DNA of 60,607 nucleotides, from assembly GCA_945892775.1 (NCBI GenBank), contig CAMDDP010000013.1, positions 1 through 60,607 of the forward strand. The letters run 5' to 3'. This document shows positions 1 to 7,457 of the stretch, piece by piece. The position numbers and the translations under genes are program-made. Within the stretch, counting starts at the first letter, position 1, and every line of letters starts with the position of its first letter. The DNA is from Chitinophaga pinensis. GTDB lineage: Bacteria > Bacteroidota > Bacteroidia > Chitinophagales > UBA10324. The notes beneath the pieces were generated by a model. The model searched no databases, was not told the DNA's origin, and saw nothing but the letters and a program-made list of their open reading frames with translations.

Positions 1-1157
1 CCTAATTCAATAATTGTGTTTGCGGAATTTATTTTTCCTGACAAAACTAATTTTCCAGTATTGTCATAAATAGTGTAAACAGAGCCAAACAATTTCGCGT
101 CTGCTTTTACATTGATTTGACTATTTGCCGGATTAGGATAAACAGAAAACAAATTGCTTTGTGTCATTTCATTAATTCCAGTATTAGTATAAGAAGAAAT
201 AAAATTGCCGAATGAATACGGATAGTTACCAACTGAAATGGTAGCTGTAACAAGGTTGGTTGTCGTGTTTATTACACTAACATTGCCAGAAGCACTATTT
301 GCAACATAAACTTTGCTTCCATCGGGGCTTACAGATATACCGGTAGGAAAGCTTCCAACTGTAATGGTAGCTGTAACAGTGTTGGTTGCCGTGTTTATTA
401 CACCAACCGTGCCTAATGCATTACTGATTGCAACATAAACTTTGCTTCCATCGGGGCTTACAGATATACCGGTAGGAAAGCTTCCAACTGTAATGGTAGC
501 TGTAACGGTGTTGGTTGCCGTGTTTATTACACTAACCGTGCTATCATTAACATTTGTAACATAAACTTTGCTTCCATCGGAGGTTATAGATACACCCTCA
601 GGACCAATTCCAACTGCAGCAATGGTAGCTGTAACAAGGTTGGTTGCCGTGTTTATTACACTAACATTATCACTCGAAAAATTTGCAACATAAACTTTGC
701 TTCCATCTGGGGTTACAGATATACCGTTAGGACTGGTTCCAACTGCAATGGTAGCTGTAACAAGGTTGGTTGTCGTGTTTATTACACTAACCGAACCACC
801 ATAATAATTTGCAACATAAACCTTGCTTCCATCGGGGCTTACAGATATACCGTAAGGACTCCATCCAACTGGAATGGTAGCTGTAACAGTGTTGGTTGTC
901 GTGTTTATTACACTAACATTGTCATCATCACTATTTGCAACATAAACCTTGCTTCCATCGGGGCTTACAGATATACCGTAAGGAAGGTTTCCAACTGCAA
1001 TGGTAGCTGTAACAGTGTTGGTCGCAACATCAATAACAGATACATTATCATCATCCGAATTGGCTATATAGGCAGTTTGAGCAAGTGCAGAATTAGTTTT
1101 TGTTATGGTGCTTAAAAAAAGTGCGCCAATCAAAAAAGTGTAGATTGTTTTTTTCAT
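1..1157 (-). CDS. Secreted YVTN beta-propeller protein with type A T9SS sorting domain (copy 1, 3' end cut by window)
   Basis: The gene starts at an ATG at 1157 and runs off the left edge; compared with the paralog next door about 25 C-terminal codons are missing. It opens with a Sec signal peptide (MKKTIYTFLIGALFLS, likely cut after ALAQ near residue 27). Seven blades of 42-43 residues follow, each with the YVTN-type pattern SPDGSKVYVAN then VSVINT.TN.VTATI.VG, enough for one closed seven-bladed propeller. After a linker comes VYPNPANSQINIKAD, the start of a type A T9SS C-terminal sorting domain, so the protein should be exported by Sec, moved over the outer membrane by T9SS and anchored or released. 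The ligand is unknown; such propellers usually bind proteins or sugars. Blades five and six are almost identical in DNA, a sign of recent internal duplication or conversion. Confidence 0.9.
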   Translation of the reverse strand, partial: MKKTIYTFLIGALFLSTITKTNSALAQTAYIANSDDDNVSVIDVATNTVTATIAVGNLPYGISVSPDGSKVYVANSDDDNVSVINTTTNTVTATIPVGWSPYGISVSPDGSKVYVANYYGGSVSVINTTTNLVTATIAVGTSPNGISVTPDGSKVYVANFSSDNVSVINTATNLVTATIAAVGIGPEGVSITSDGSKVYVTNVNDSTVSVINTATNTVTATITVGSFPTGISVSPDGSKVYVAISNALGTVGVINTATNTVTATITVGSFPTGISVSPDGSKVYVANSASGNVSVINTTTNLVTATISVGNYPYSFGNFISSYTNTGINEMTQSNLFSVYPNPANSQINVKADAKLFGSVYTIYDNTGKLVLSGKINSANTIIEL

Positions 1158-1190
1158 GTTAGTTTTTTATTTCATTTTAGTTTGCATTTT

Positions 1191-1253
1191 TTATTCCTTC
1201 ACAAACTTCACCACCTCTCCTGTTTTAAGGTTTCTGATAAAATAAGATCCGGC
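1191..1253 (-). pseudogene. Orphan C-terminal tail of a T9SS type A sorting domain
   Basis: Directly after the stop codon of the propeller copy 2 (TAA at 1256-1254), the same reading frame continues for 20 codons reading AGSYFIRNL then KTGEVVKFVKE and a second TAA at 1193-1191. The pattern GxYF.R....GE...KFVKE is what type A T9SS sorting domains end with. The neighbouring gene already has its own complete ending (GGIYLFSVGENL...FKMIKE). This is therefore probably the leftover end of another sorting domain, joined by recombination near the shared AAGGAATAA sequence. Confidence 0.7.
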
Positions 1254-2453
1254 TTATTCCTTTATCATTTTAAATGTCTGCTTCAAGTTCTCTCCAACAC
1301 TGAATAAATAAATACCACCTGATAAATTACCGAATTCAATAATTGTGTTTGCGGAATTTATTTTTCCTGACAAAACTAATTTTCCAGTATTGTCATAAAT
1401 AGTGTAAACAGAGCCAAACAATTTCGCATCTGCTTTTATATTGATTTGACTATTTGCCGGATTAGGATAAACAGAAAACAAATTGCTTTGTGTCATTTCA
1501 TTAATTCCAGTATTAGTATAAGAAGAAATAAAATTTCCGAATGAATACGGACTATTTCCAACTCCAATAGTAGCTGTAACAGTGTTGGTCGCCGTGTTTA
1601 TTACACTAACCGAGTTAGATGTCCAATTTGAAACATAAGCTTTGCTTCCATCGGGGGATACAGATACACCGTAAGGATGATTACCAACTGCAATGGTATC
1701 TGTAACAGTGTTGTTTGCCGTGTTTATTACATTAACCGTGTTACCATCACGATTTGAAACATAAAATTTGCTGCCATCAGGGGTTACAGATATAGCCCAA
1801 GGGAAAAAACCAACTGTAATGGTATCTGTAACAGTGTTGGTTGCCGTGTTTATTACACTAACCGAGTTATCAGAACTATTTGCAACATAAACTTTGCTTC
1901 CATCGGGGCTTACAGATAACCCCAAAGGAGCAACTCCAACTGCAATGGTATCTGTAACAGTGTTGATTGATGTGTTTATAACACTAACCGTGTTATCATC
2001 ACCACTTGCAACATAAACTTTGCTTCCATCTGGGCTTACAGATATACCGTAAGGATGGCTACTAACTGCAATGGTAGCTGTAACAGTGTTGTTTGCCGTG
2101 TTTATTACACTAACCGTGTTACTATTATAATTTACAACATAAACTTTGCTTCCATCGGGGCTTACAGATATACCGAGAGGAATATTTCCAACTCCAATGG
2201 TAGCTGTAACAGTGTTGGTTGCTGTGTTTATCACACTAATCGAACCGCTATTATGATTTGCAACATAAACCTTGCTTCCATCAGGGCTTACAGATATACC
2301 GAAAGGATAATCACCAACTGCAATGGTAGCTGTAACAGTGTTGGTCGCAACATCAATAACGGATACATTATCATCACCCGAATTGGTTATATAGGCAGTT
2401 TGAGCAAGTGCAGAATTAGTTTTTGTTATGGTGCTTAAAAAAAAGTGCGCCAA
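1254..2453 (-). CDS. Secreted YVTN beta-propeller protein with T9SS sorting domain (copy 2, signal peptide frameshifted)
   Basis: This is a tandem paralog of the gene on its downstream side, with the same order: seven YVTN blades, linker, and a complete type A T9SS sorting domain ending in FKMIKE. The expected start is the ATG at 2481, which encodes the same MKKTIYTFLIGALF leader as copy 1. An A-run of eight (2437-2444) instead of seven shifts the frame inside the hydrophobic core of the signal peptide. The open frame for the propeller can then begin only at a TTG at 2453, giving MAHFFLSTITKTNSALAQ, a leader that lacks the positive n-region and most of the core. As written, export should fail or be poor. 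The cause could be slippage (phase variation), decay or a sequencing error. The propeller body itself is intact. Confidence 0.85.
   Translation of the reverse strand: MAHFFLSTITKTNSALAQTAYITNSGDDNVSVIDVATNTVTATIAVGDYPFGISVSPDGSKVYVANHNSGSISVINTATNTVTATIGVGNIPLGISVSPDGSKVYVVNYNSNTVSVINTANNTVTATIAVSSHPYGISVSPDGSKVYVASGDDNTVSVINTSINTVTDTIAVGVAPLGLSVSPDGSKVYVANSSDNSVSVINTATNTVTDTITVGFFPWAISVTPDGSKFYVSNRDGNTVNVINTANNTVTDTIAVGNHPYGVSVSPDGSKAYVSNWTSNSVSVINTATNTVTATIGVGNSPYSFGNFISSYTNTGINEMTQSNLFSVYPNPANSQINIKADAKLFGSVYTIYDNTGKLVLSGKINSANTIIEFGNLSGGIYLFSVGENLKQTFKMIKE
2437..2444. repeat. A8 homopolymer in signal-peptide region (A7 at 1114-1120 in copy 1)
   Basis: The plus strand shows eight A here, while the aligned position in copy 1 has seven. 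Flanking bases are the same in both copies, so a one-base slip is the simplest explanation of the frame difference between the paralogs. Confidence 0.9.
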
Positions 2454-2481
2454 TCAAAAAAGTGTAAATTGTTTTTTTCAT

Positions 2482-2690
2482 GTTAGTTTTTGTTTTTTAA
2501 GCTATATTAAATTGGTTTGCAATGTAATATATAAATCGAACAAATTAATATTTTTAGGAAATAGTATTTGATCTACATTTAATAAAAATCACTATCACTC
2601 ATCAACAGAATCAGAGTGGCATTACATTGATAAGCTCAGAGGATTAATTACTCAATTGATAAAACCAAGGCTTATATATAACTGAAAAGA
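2482..2690. other. Intergenic region upstream of propeller copy 2
   Basis: No gene is seen in these 209 bases. They lie between the end of the phosphate transporter and the start of propeller copy 2, both on the minus strand, and should carry the promoter of the propeller pair. I see no clear TAnnTTTG match at a good distance. Confidence 0.5.
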
Positions 2691-3680
2691 TCAATCAATA
2701 AATTTGTGAAGAATATAAAATACAATAGCTGCAAGGATAGCAGAAACAGGAATGGTTAAAACCCATGCCCAAATTAATTGAAGGGTTACACCCCATCGAA
2801 CTGCAGATATTCTTTTTGTTAATCCTACTCCAATAATAGACCCTGTTATTGTATGCGTTGTTGAAACAGGAATTTTAAAATGTTGGGTTCCGAATAAAGT
2901 AATTGCACCGGCCGTTTCAGCAGCAAATCCTTCAAAGGGAGAAAGCTTGGTGATTTTTTGTCCCATAGTTTTCACTATCCTCCATCCTCCTGAAAGTGTT
3001 CCTAATGCGATAGCAGAATAACAAGCAAGTGGCACCCATTCCGGAATCTGCTTGGTATCAGCTATCATTCCATTTGCCATCATTGCTGCAGCAATAATTC
3101 CCATTACTTTTTGTGCGTCGTTCCCACCATGTCCAAGACTGTAAGCAGCCGAGGAGATTAATTGCAATCTGCGAAATCGTTTATCAACTTTACTTGGGCT
3201 CGAATGTTTAACGATATGAAGCGTAATAACCGATATCAAGTAACTGAGTATCATTCCTACCATCGGAGCCAGTACAATAAAATATATGGTCGGCATTACT
3301 TTATCGTATTCAATGCATCCAAATCCTCCTGCGGCTGCAATACCTGCGCCGGCAAATCCACCAATTAGTGTATGAGAAGAACTTGAAGGTATTCCCTTCC
3401 ACCAGGTAAACAAATTCCAAATGATTGCTGCAATAAGTCCTGAACAAACAACTGTAAGTGTAACGTATTCAGGCTTTACCGTTTTTGAAACAGTATCTGC
3501 AACTTTCAATTCAAAAATCCAATAAGCAATAAAGTTGAACATTGCAGCCCAAAGAACTGCTGTTAAGGGTGAAAGAACTCTGGTTGAAACAACTGTTGCA
3601 ATGGAATTTGCTGCATCATGAAATCCATTTATAAAATCAAAAATAAGTGCCAGTACAATTACGATTATTAGAAATGTCAT
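2691..3680 (-). CDS. pit: Inorganic phosphate transporter, PiT family
   Basis: This is a multi-spanning inner-membrane carrier that takes up phosphate (probably as a metal-phosphate complex) driven by protons or sodium. The two inverted family signatures are present: near the N-terminus GFHDAANSIATVVSTR, and in the second half SLGHGGNDAQKVMGI, with the paired SSSHTLIGG and STTHTITGS re-entrant segments. At 329 residues it is of the shorter type common in Bacteroidota. It starts at the ATG at 3680 and sits 31 bases downstream of a DUF47 gene on the same strand, the usual arrangement for low-affinity phosphate uptake. I infer one operon. Confidence 0.95.
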   Translation of the reverse strand: MTFLIIVIVLALIFDFINGFHDAANSIATVVSTRVLSPLTAVLWAAMFNFIAYWIFELKVADTVSKTVKPEYVTLTVVCSGLIAAIIWNLFTWWKGIPSSSSHTLIGGFAGAGIAAAGGFGCIEYDKVMPTIYFIVLAPMVGMILSYLISVITLHIVKHSSPSKVDKRFRRLQLISSAAYSLGHGGNDAQKVMGIIAAAMMANGMIADTKQIPEWVPLACYSAIALGTLSGGWRIVKTMGQKITKLSPFEGFAAETAGAITLFGTQHFKIPVSTTHTITGSIIGVGLTKRISAVRWGVTLQLIWAWVLTIPVSAILAAIVFYILHKFID

Positions 3681-3711
3681 GAATCTGTTTTTTATGAAAT
3701 GAATTAATTTA

Positions 3712-4356
3712 TTAAGCCATTTTCACAACAATGGATTCAATAACATTGGCTGCATCTTCACACATATCAGTTGCAGTTTCTAAAGCAGACAAAACTTCTT
3801 TCATCTTTATTAATTCAATTGCATTGGATTCGTTTTCAAATAAACCAGCCACTGCCCGATCAAAAATGTCGTCGGCATGATTTTCTATACTGTTTACACG
3901 AACCAGCGCTGCTGTAATATCCCGCATGTTTCCCATGTTACGCAATTCGAAAATGGCAAGTCGAAGCTCAGAAGTTTGCTGTTGCAGTAATTCTGAAAGC
4001 TTAATCAAATCAGGAGTAAATTTTTCGATTTTATAAAGTTGAATTCTTTTGGCGCACCCATGAATGTAATCCAGTACATCATCAATTGCGCTAACCAATC
4101 TATGGATGTCTTCCCTGTCAAACGGGGTAATAAAATTTTTTGAAAGTTCCTGAAAAATTTCATGAGTGATTTCATCTCCGATGTGTTCGATATCTTCAAT
4201 AGTTCGAATGAGTCTACTTCTTTCTTCAATATTGTTTGTACACATTAACTGATAAATAAGCTGCCCACCGATTTCGAGATTTGAAGCGGCTTTTTCAAAC
4301 AAAGGAAAAAATTTGCGATCTGTTGGAATAAAAAATCGAAGGAAATTTAGATTCAT
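3712..4356 (-). CDS. DUF47/PhoU-like accessory protein of the phosphate transporter
   Basis: This is a 214-residue, mostly helical cytoplasmic protein of the DUF47 (TIGR00153) group, distant relatives of PhoU. The family pattern is visible: an N-terminal F..LFEKAASN, then EDIEHIGDEITHEIF and DREDIHRLVSAIDDVLDYIHG, and near the end EVLSALETATDMCEDAANVIESIV, with the acidic/His clusters that bind metal in PhoU folds. These genes nearly always precede pit genes, as here. They are believed to regulate or assist the transporter. The start is an ATG at 4356, and no internal frame problem is seen. Confidence 0.92.
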   Translation of the reverse strand: MNLNFLRFFIPTDRKFFPLFEKAASNLEIGGQLIYQLMCTNNIEERSRLIRTIEDIEHIGDEITHEIFQELSKNFITPFDREDIHRLVSAIDDVLDYIHGCAKRIQLYKIEKFTPDLIKLSELLQQQTSELRLAIFELRNMGNMRDITAALVRVNSIENHADDIFDRAVAGLFENESNAIELIKMKEVLSALETATDMCEDAANVIESIVVKMA

Positions 4357-4435
4357 GAATATTTTTTTAAGGGTCTAAAGAAAAGAAATTAAATTAAGTT
4401 TTTCGCTGTTTGTTAATGGATCAATTTTTTTAAAA

Positions 4436-4457
4436 AGCCTGAACACAGGTTCAGGCT
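4436..4457 (-). terminator. Rho-independent terminator after the universal stress protein gene
   Basis: A perfect 9-bp stem AGCCTGAAC / GTTCAGGCT with a 4-base loop lies 25 bases past the stop of the stress-protein gene. On the minus strand it is followed by TTTTT. It separates the stress-protein gene from the DUF47-pit operon. Confidence 0.85.
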
Positions 4458-4481
4458 ATAAAAAAATTAGCAAGAAAAAAT

Positions 4482-5333
4482 TTAGCTATCTATGTTTATG
4501 CTGAGCACAGGAACAGTTGATTCAGTTACAATGTTTCGTGCCGCACTGTGAATGATCATTTCGGCTAAGGCATTTTCCTGTTCAGTAACTATGATTATTA
4601 AATCAGCATTTTCTTTTTCAGCATACATTAATACCGATTCAGAAATTTGTTGGTGGCGAATCATTTTTGATTCATATTCTATTCCATTCTTTTTTAATAA
4701 TTCTTCAATTTCAAAAACCTGATCTTTTATATCTTTTATCTGCACTACTAATTCATCAAAAAAAGCTGTGAGTGCTAATATGTGAATTTTACTGCCAAAA
4801 GTTTGAGCCCAATCCATTGCAAGGCGAACCTTACTCATAGTTTGTTTGCTATTATCGATAGGAAGAATAATGTTTTTAAAATTTATTTCTTTATTAATTT
4901 CTTTAATGGTAATGATTGGACAGGGGGCATTGTTAACTACTCGGTAAGCTGTGGAGCCGAGTAAAAATTTTCCGATTTTACGAATACCACTACTACCGTG
5001 AGTTCCCATAATAATTAAATCGGCCTTAATTTCCTTAGCTACTTCTTCAATACTCTCATGAATATTTCCAGATACAACTTTGGTTCTTAAATTAATATCA
5101 GAAAGGTTTTTATCTTTTAATTTTATCTCATTAATTTTTTCATTAATGCCTCTTTCAATTAAATCAGAAATATTGAATGTTGAATTCTTAGGAAGTTCAG
5201 GAATATCATAAACGTGCAATAGCGTAACTTCAGCGCCAGTATTTTTTGCAATTTTGGCAGCATAATCGAGCACATGCATTGAAATATCAGAGAAATCAAT
5301 AGGGACTAATAATTTTTTTAAGTGTAATTTCAT
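4482..5333 (-). CDS. Universal stress protein, tandem UspA domains
   Basis: The protein has two UspA-type alpha/beta domains in tandem (about 1-147 and 150-283). The first has the ATP-binding signature G-2x-G-9x-G-S/T near residues 110-128 (GTHGSSG then GKFLLGSTAYRV). The second domain keeps the fold pattern (KNIILPIDNSK at its start) but has TEQENALAEMIIHSAARN where the glycine motif should be. It therefore probably does not bind nucleotide in the same way. Its role is inferred as cytoplasmic stress or energy-state sensing. It is transcribed alone, between a divergent nucleoside phosphorylase gene 44 bases away and a terminator. Confidence 0.93.
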   Translation of the reverse strand: MKLHLKKLLVPIDFSDISMHVLDYAAKIAKNTGAEVTLLHVYDIPELPKNSTFNISDLIERGINEKINEIKLKDKNLSDINLRTKVVSGNIHESIEEVAKEIKADLIIMGTHGSSGIRKIGKFLLGSTAYRVVNNAPCPIITIKEINKEINFKNIILPIDNSKQTMSKVRLAMDWAQTFGSKIHILALTAFFDELVVQIKDIKDQVFEIEELLKKNGIEYESKMIRHQQISESVLMYAEKENADLIIIVTEQENALAEMIIHSAARNIVTESTVPVLSINIDS

Positions 5334-5358
5334 TTGAAAGGTATTTTATTTGAGCCGG

Positions 5359-5387
5359 CAAAAATAATGCATAACCAATGAAGCCAA
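5359..5387 (-). promoter_or_regulatory. Predicted Bacteroidota promoter for the universal stress protein gene
   Basis: Read on the minus strand, TATTTTTG (5366-5359) fits TAnnTTTG exactly. A TTG lies 18 bases upstream (5387-5385), close to the usual -33 spacing. The -33 part falls inside the first codons of the divergent phosphorylase gene. Confidence 0.5.
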
Positions 5388-6256
5388 TAGCAGAATCTGA
5401 ACTCATTTTAAATTCCGATCAAAGCGTGTATCATTTACAGCTTTGTGAGGGTGAAATTGCCAACACAATCATTACTGTTGGCGATCCGGCAAGAGTTAAA
5501 GAAGTTTCAAAGCACTTTGATAAAATTGAAGTAAGAAAACAACATCGCGAGTTCGTAACGCACACTGGTTATATTGGAAAAAAAAGAATAACAGTTTTAT
5601 CAACCGGAATTGGTCCTGATAACATTGATATTGTTTTGACTGAATTGGATGCCTTAGTGAATATTGATTTGAAAACAAGATTAATTAAAAAAGAAAAAAA
5701 ATCGTTACACATTATTCGTGTCGGAACATCGGGTGCTTTGCAAGCCAATGTTCCAGTGGATAGTTTTATTGCTTCATCATATGGTTTGAGTTTAGACAAT
5801 CTACTGCATTTCTACCAACCCAAGTTTTCGAAAATAGAAATAAATATTGCCAAGGAATTTTCAAAGCAAGTTCTAAATACAGATTCTAAAATTCATCCCA
5901 CAGTAATTGCAGCAAGTAAAGAATTGTTAAATTTATTTGTTAGTCAACAGATTCAAACAGGCATCACAGTTACTTGCCCTGGCTTTTATGGCCCTCAGGG
6001 AAGAGTGGTTCGTAATAAACTAGCCTATCCAAATTTGATTGATCATTTAAATACATTTCAATATAAAAGACTTCGAATTACAAATTTCGAAATGGAAACT
6101 TCAGCTATTTATGGAATGGCTCGAATGATGGGGCATGAAGCAATCTCTTTAAATGCAATAGTTGCCAATCGTGTGCTGAAAGAATTTACTAAAAATGGAA
6201 ATGAGTCAGTGCAAAAATTAATTCTGTTCACACTAGAAAAAATAATTATTCATTAG
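5378..6256 (+). CDS. Nucleoside phosphorylase (uridine phosphorylase-like)
   Basis: A 292-residue member of the PNP/UDP phosphorylase superfamily, which splits nucleosides with phosphate to base and ribose-1-phosphate for salvage. Near the N-terminus it has ITVGDPARVKEVSKHFD, the phosphate-binding GDPxR loop. It also has LSTGIGPDNIDI, IIRVGTSGAL, and late NFEMETSAIYGMA, where the Met-Glu pair binds ribose. The overall pattern suits uridine phosphorylase-like enzymes, but the base specificity cannot be fixed. The ATG at 5378 lies 44 bases from the divergent stress-protein start, so the two promoters must share or overlap. Confidence 0.88.
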   Translation: MKPIAESELILNSDQSVYHLQLCEGEIANTIITVGDPARVKEVSKHFDKIEVRKQHREFVTHTGYIGKKRITVLSTGIGPDNIDIVLTELDALVNIDLKTRLIKKEKKSLHIIRVGTSGALQANVPVDSFIASSYGLSLDNLLHFYQPKFSKIEINIAKEFSKQVLNTDSKIHPTVIAASKELLNLFVSQQIQTGITVTCPGFYGPQGRVVRNKLAYPNLIDHLNTFQYKRLRITNFEMETSAIYGMARMMGHEAISLNAIVANRVLKEFTKNGNESVQKLILFTLEKIIIH

Positions 6257-6299
6257 AGTTACCTGCTAGTTATAAAATAAAAAAAAGACAGGAACTCTA

Positions 6300-6335
6300 C
6301 TTCCCGCCTTTTAGTCGGGCAGGAAATTACCTGCC
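6300..6335. terminator. Inverted repeats between convergent genes
   Basis: GGCAGG (6318-6323) pairs with CCTGCC (6330-6335) around AAATTA. An overlapping CCCGCC...GGGCAGG can form an alternative pairing. It lies between two genes that converge, and may end both transcripts or be a REP-like palindrome. No long T-run follows directly, so the call is weak. Confidence 0.4.
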
Positions 6336-6407
6336 ACACAACCCATATAAATATTTTTATTCTACTTATTTTTTTAAAGGAAATTATTTATTGCTACCAA
6401 CCAATAT

Positions 6408-7406
6408 TTAAAATCTCGGGCAATAAACTTTCTTACTTCCCATGCTAGACAATTTAGTATTGTACAAGAAAGATATTTCAGTACCTCCTAAGCCATGACT
6501 AACTTTTGAAAGAGCGCTGGTATTAATATCATAACTTATAGCAAAAGAAAAATTATCAATATCAAAACGAGTAACGGCAATTACCGCATCGTTCCAACGG
6601 TACCATGAACCTAAATAAATATTGTATTTAGAATTGCGTGATTTATCCATACGAATGCGCATAAAAGATCCAAGGTTAAATTCTCTGTAACCACCCTGTA
6701 TAGTCAACATTGCTTTTGGGTAAAGTTGAATTGATTGATTGAGTTTAATTTCAGCACTGGTATTCAATAAAAATTTTCTATATAGAACTGCATTCCAGGT
6801 TCCTCCAAATGATAAGGCCGGTTGATTTAAATGGAAAACAGCTGCTCCTAAAGTAAAATTTGAAAACTGACTCGGTAAATAATTGTACTCACCTCCTATT
6901 GAAAAATCAGAATATCCAGTTGTAGAAATAAAATTTTCATTTGATGTTTTTCCTTCGTATTCATTATCCCAATGCAAAGCATTCATATCAAAATGACTAT
7001 TTGAATAGGTTGCAGCACCACCACCACTGATGAATTGATTACCCCAACGACCTAATTTCTTATGGTAAGCCATTGACACACCAAGTTGAGTTGTAGTATA
7101 TCCTGCATCGCCAGCCTTATCTGTAGTTGCCAAAAATCCAAAGCCCAAAATATCTTCCTTGCTTTTGCTGGTTGGCTTACTAAAATCCATTGAACCAGAA
7201 AAGGTGGAGAATGGAGTAGTTACACTCGCCCACTGGTTTTTATATATTCCGGCAAAACGCATATTGCCATTAAAGAAACCTGTTTGAGCAGGGTTTAAAT
7301 GCAATGGGGTTGTATAAAATTGCGAGAAGTGTACATCTTGTGCTTTCACAGAAAATGCAAAGGCAATTATTGCTGTAATTAGTGTTGCTTGAAATTTGAG
7401 TTTCAT
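6408..7406 (-). CDS. PorP/SprF family outer-membrane protein of type IX secretion
   Basis: A 332-residue beta-barrel protein with a signal peptide (MKLKFQATLITAIIAFAFSVKA). It opens with the family hallmark DVHFSQFYTTPLHLNPAQTGFFNG, followed by AGIYKNQWAS. PorP/SprF proteins sit in the outer membrane and are needed for secretion or surface attachment of particular type B T9SS cargoes, as SprF is for SprB. The gene lies 51 bases downstream of a giant type B cargo gene on the same strand, so it is very likely the dedicated partner of that adhesin. The sequence starts at an ATG at 7406 and shows no break. Confidence 0.93.
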   Translation of the reverse strand: MKLKFQATLITAIIAFAFSVKAQDVHFSQFYTTPLHLNPAQTGFFNGNMRFAGIYKNQWASVTTPFSTFSGSMDFSKPTSKSKEDILGFGFLATTDKAGDAGYTTTQLGVSMAYHKKLGRWGNQFISGGGAATYSNSHFDMNALHWDNEYEGKTSNENFISTTGYSDFSIGGEYNYLPSQFSNFTLGAAVFHLNQPALSFGGTWNAVLYRKFLLNTSAEIKLNQSIQLYPKAMLTIQGGYREFNLGSFMRIRMDKSRNSKYNIYLGSWYRWNDAVIAVTRFDIDNFSFAISYDINTSALSKVSHGLGGTEISFLYNTKLSSMGSKKVYCPRF

Positions 7407-7457
7407 ATTTTTATTTTTTACAATTATTTTTTTATCTTGTATTTAAATCTTGATTTT

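Noticed and set aside
240-2340. Regular 126-129-base repeats, at first sight like an array of direct repeats
   Set aside because: They are in-frame coding repeats for propeller blades, without spacers of constant length or conserved palindromic repeats, so this is not a CRISPR array.
2055-2438. Plus-strand open frame opposite the propeller blades
   Set aside because: It is an antisense shadow of the repetitive blades: its own protein repeats with the same period as the blades and it has no start or promoter context.
6300-6335. Palindromic cluster as a possible attC or transposon end
   Set aside because: There are no flanking direct repeats, no integrase or transposase and no second end nearby; a terminator or REP-like element explains it better.
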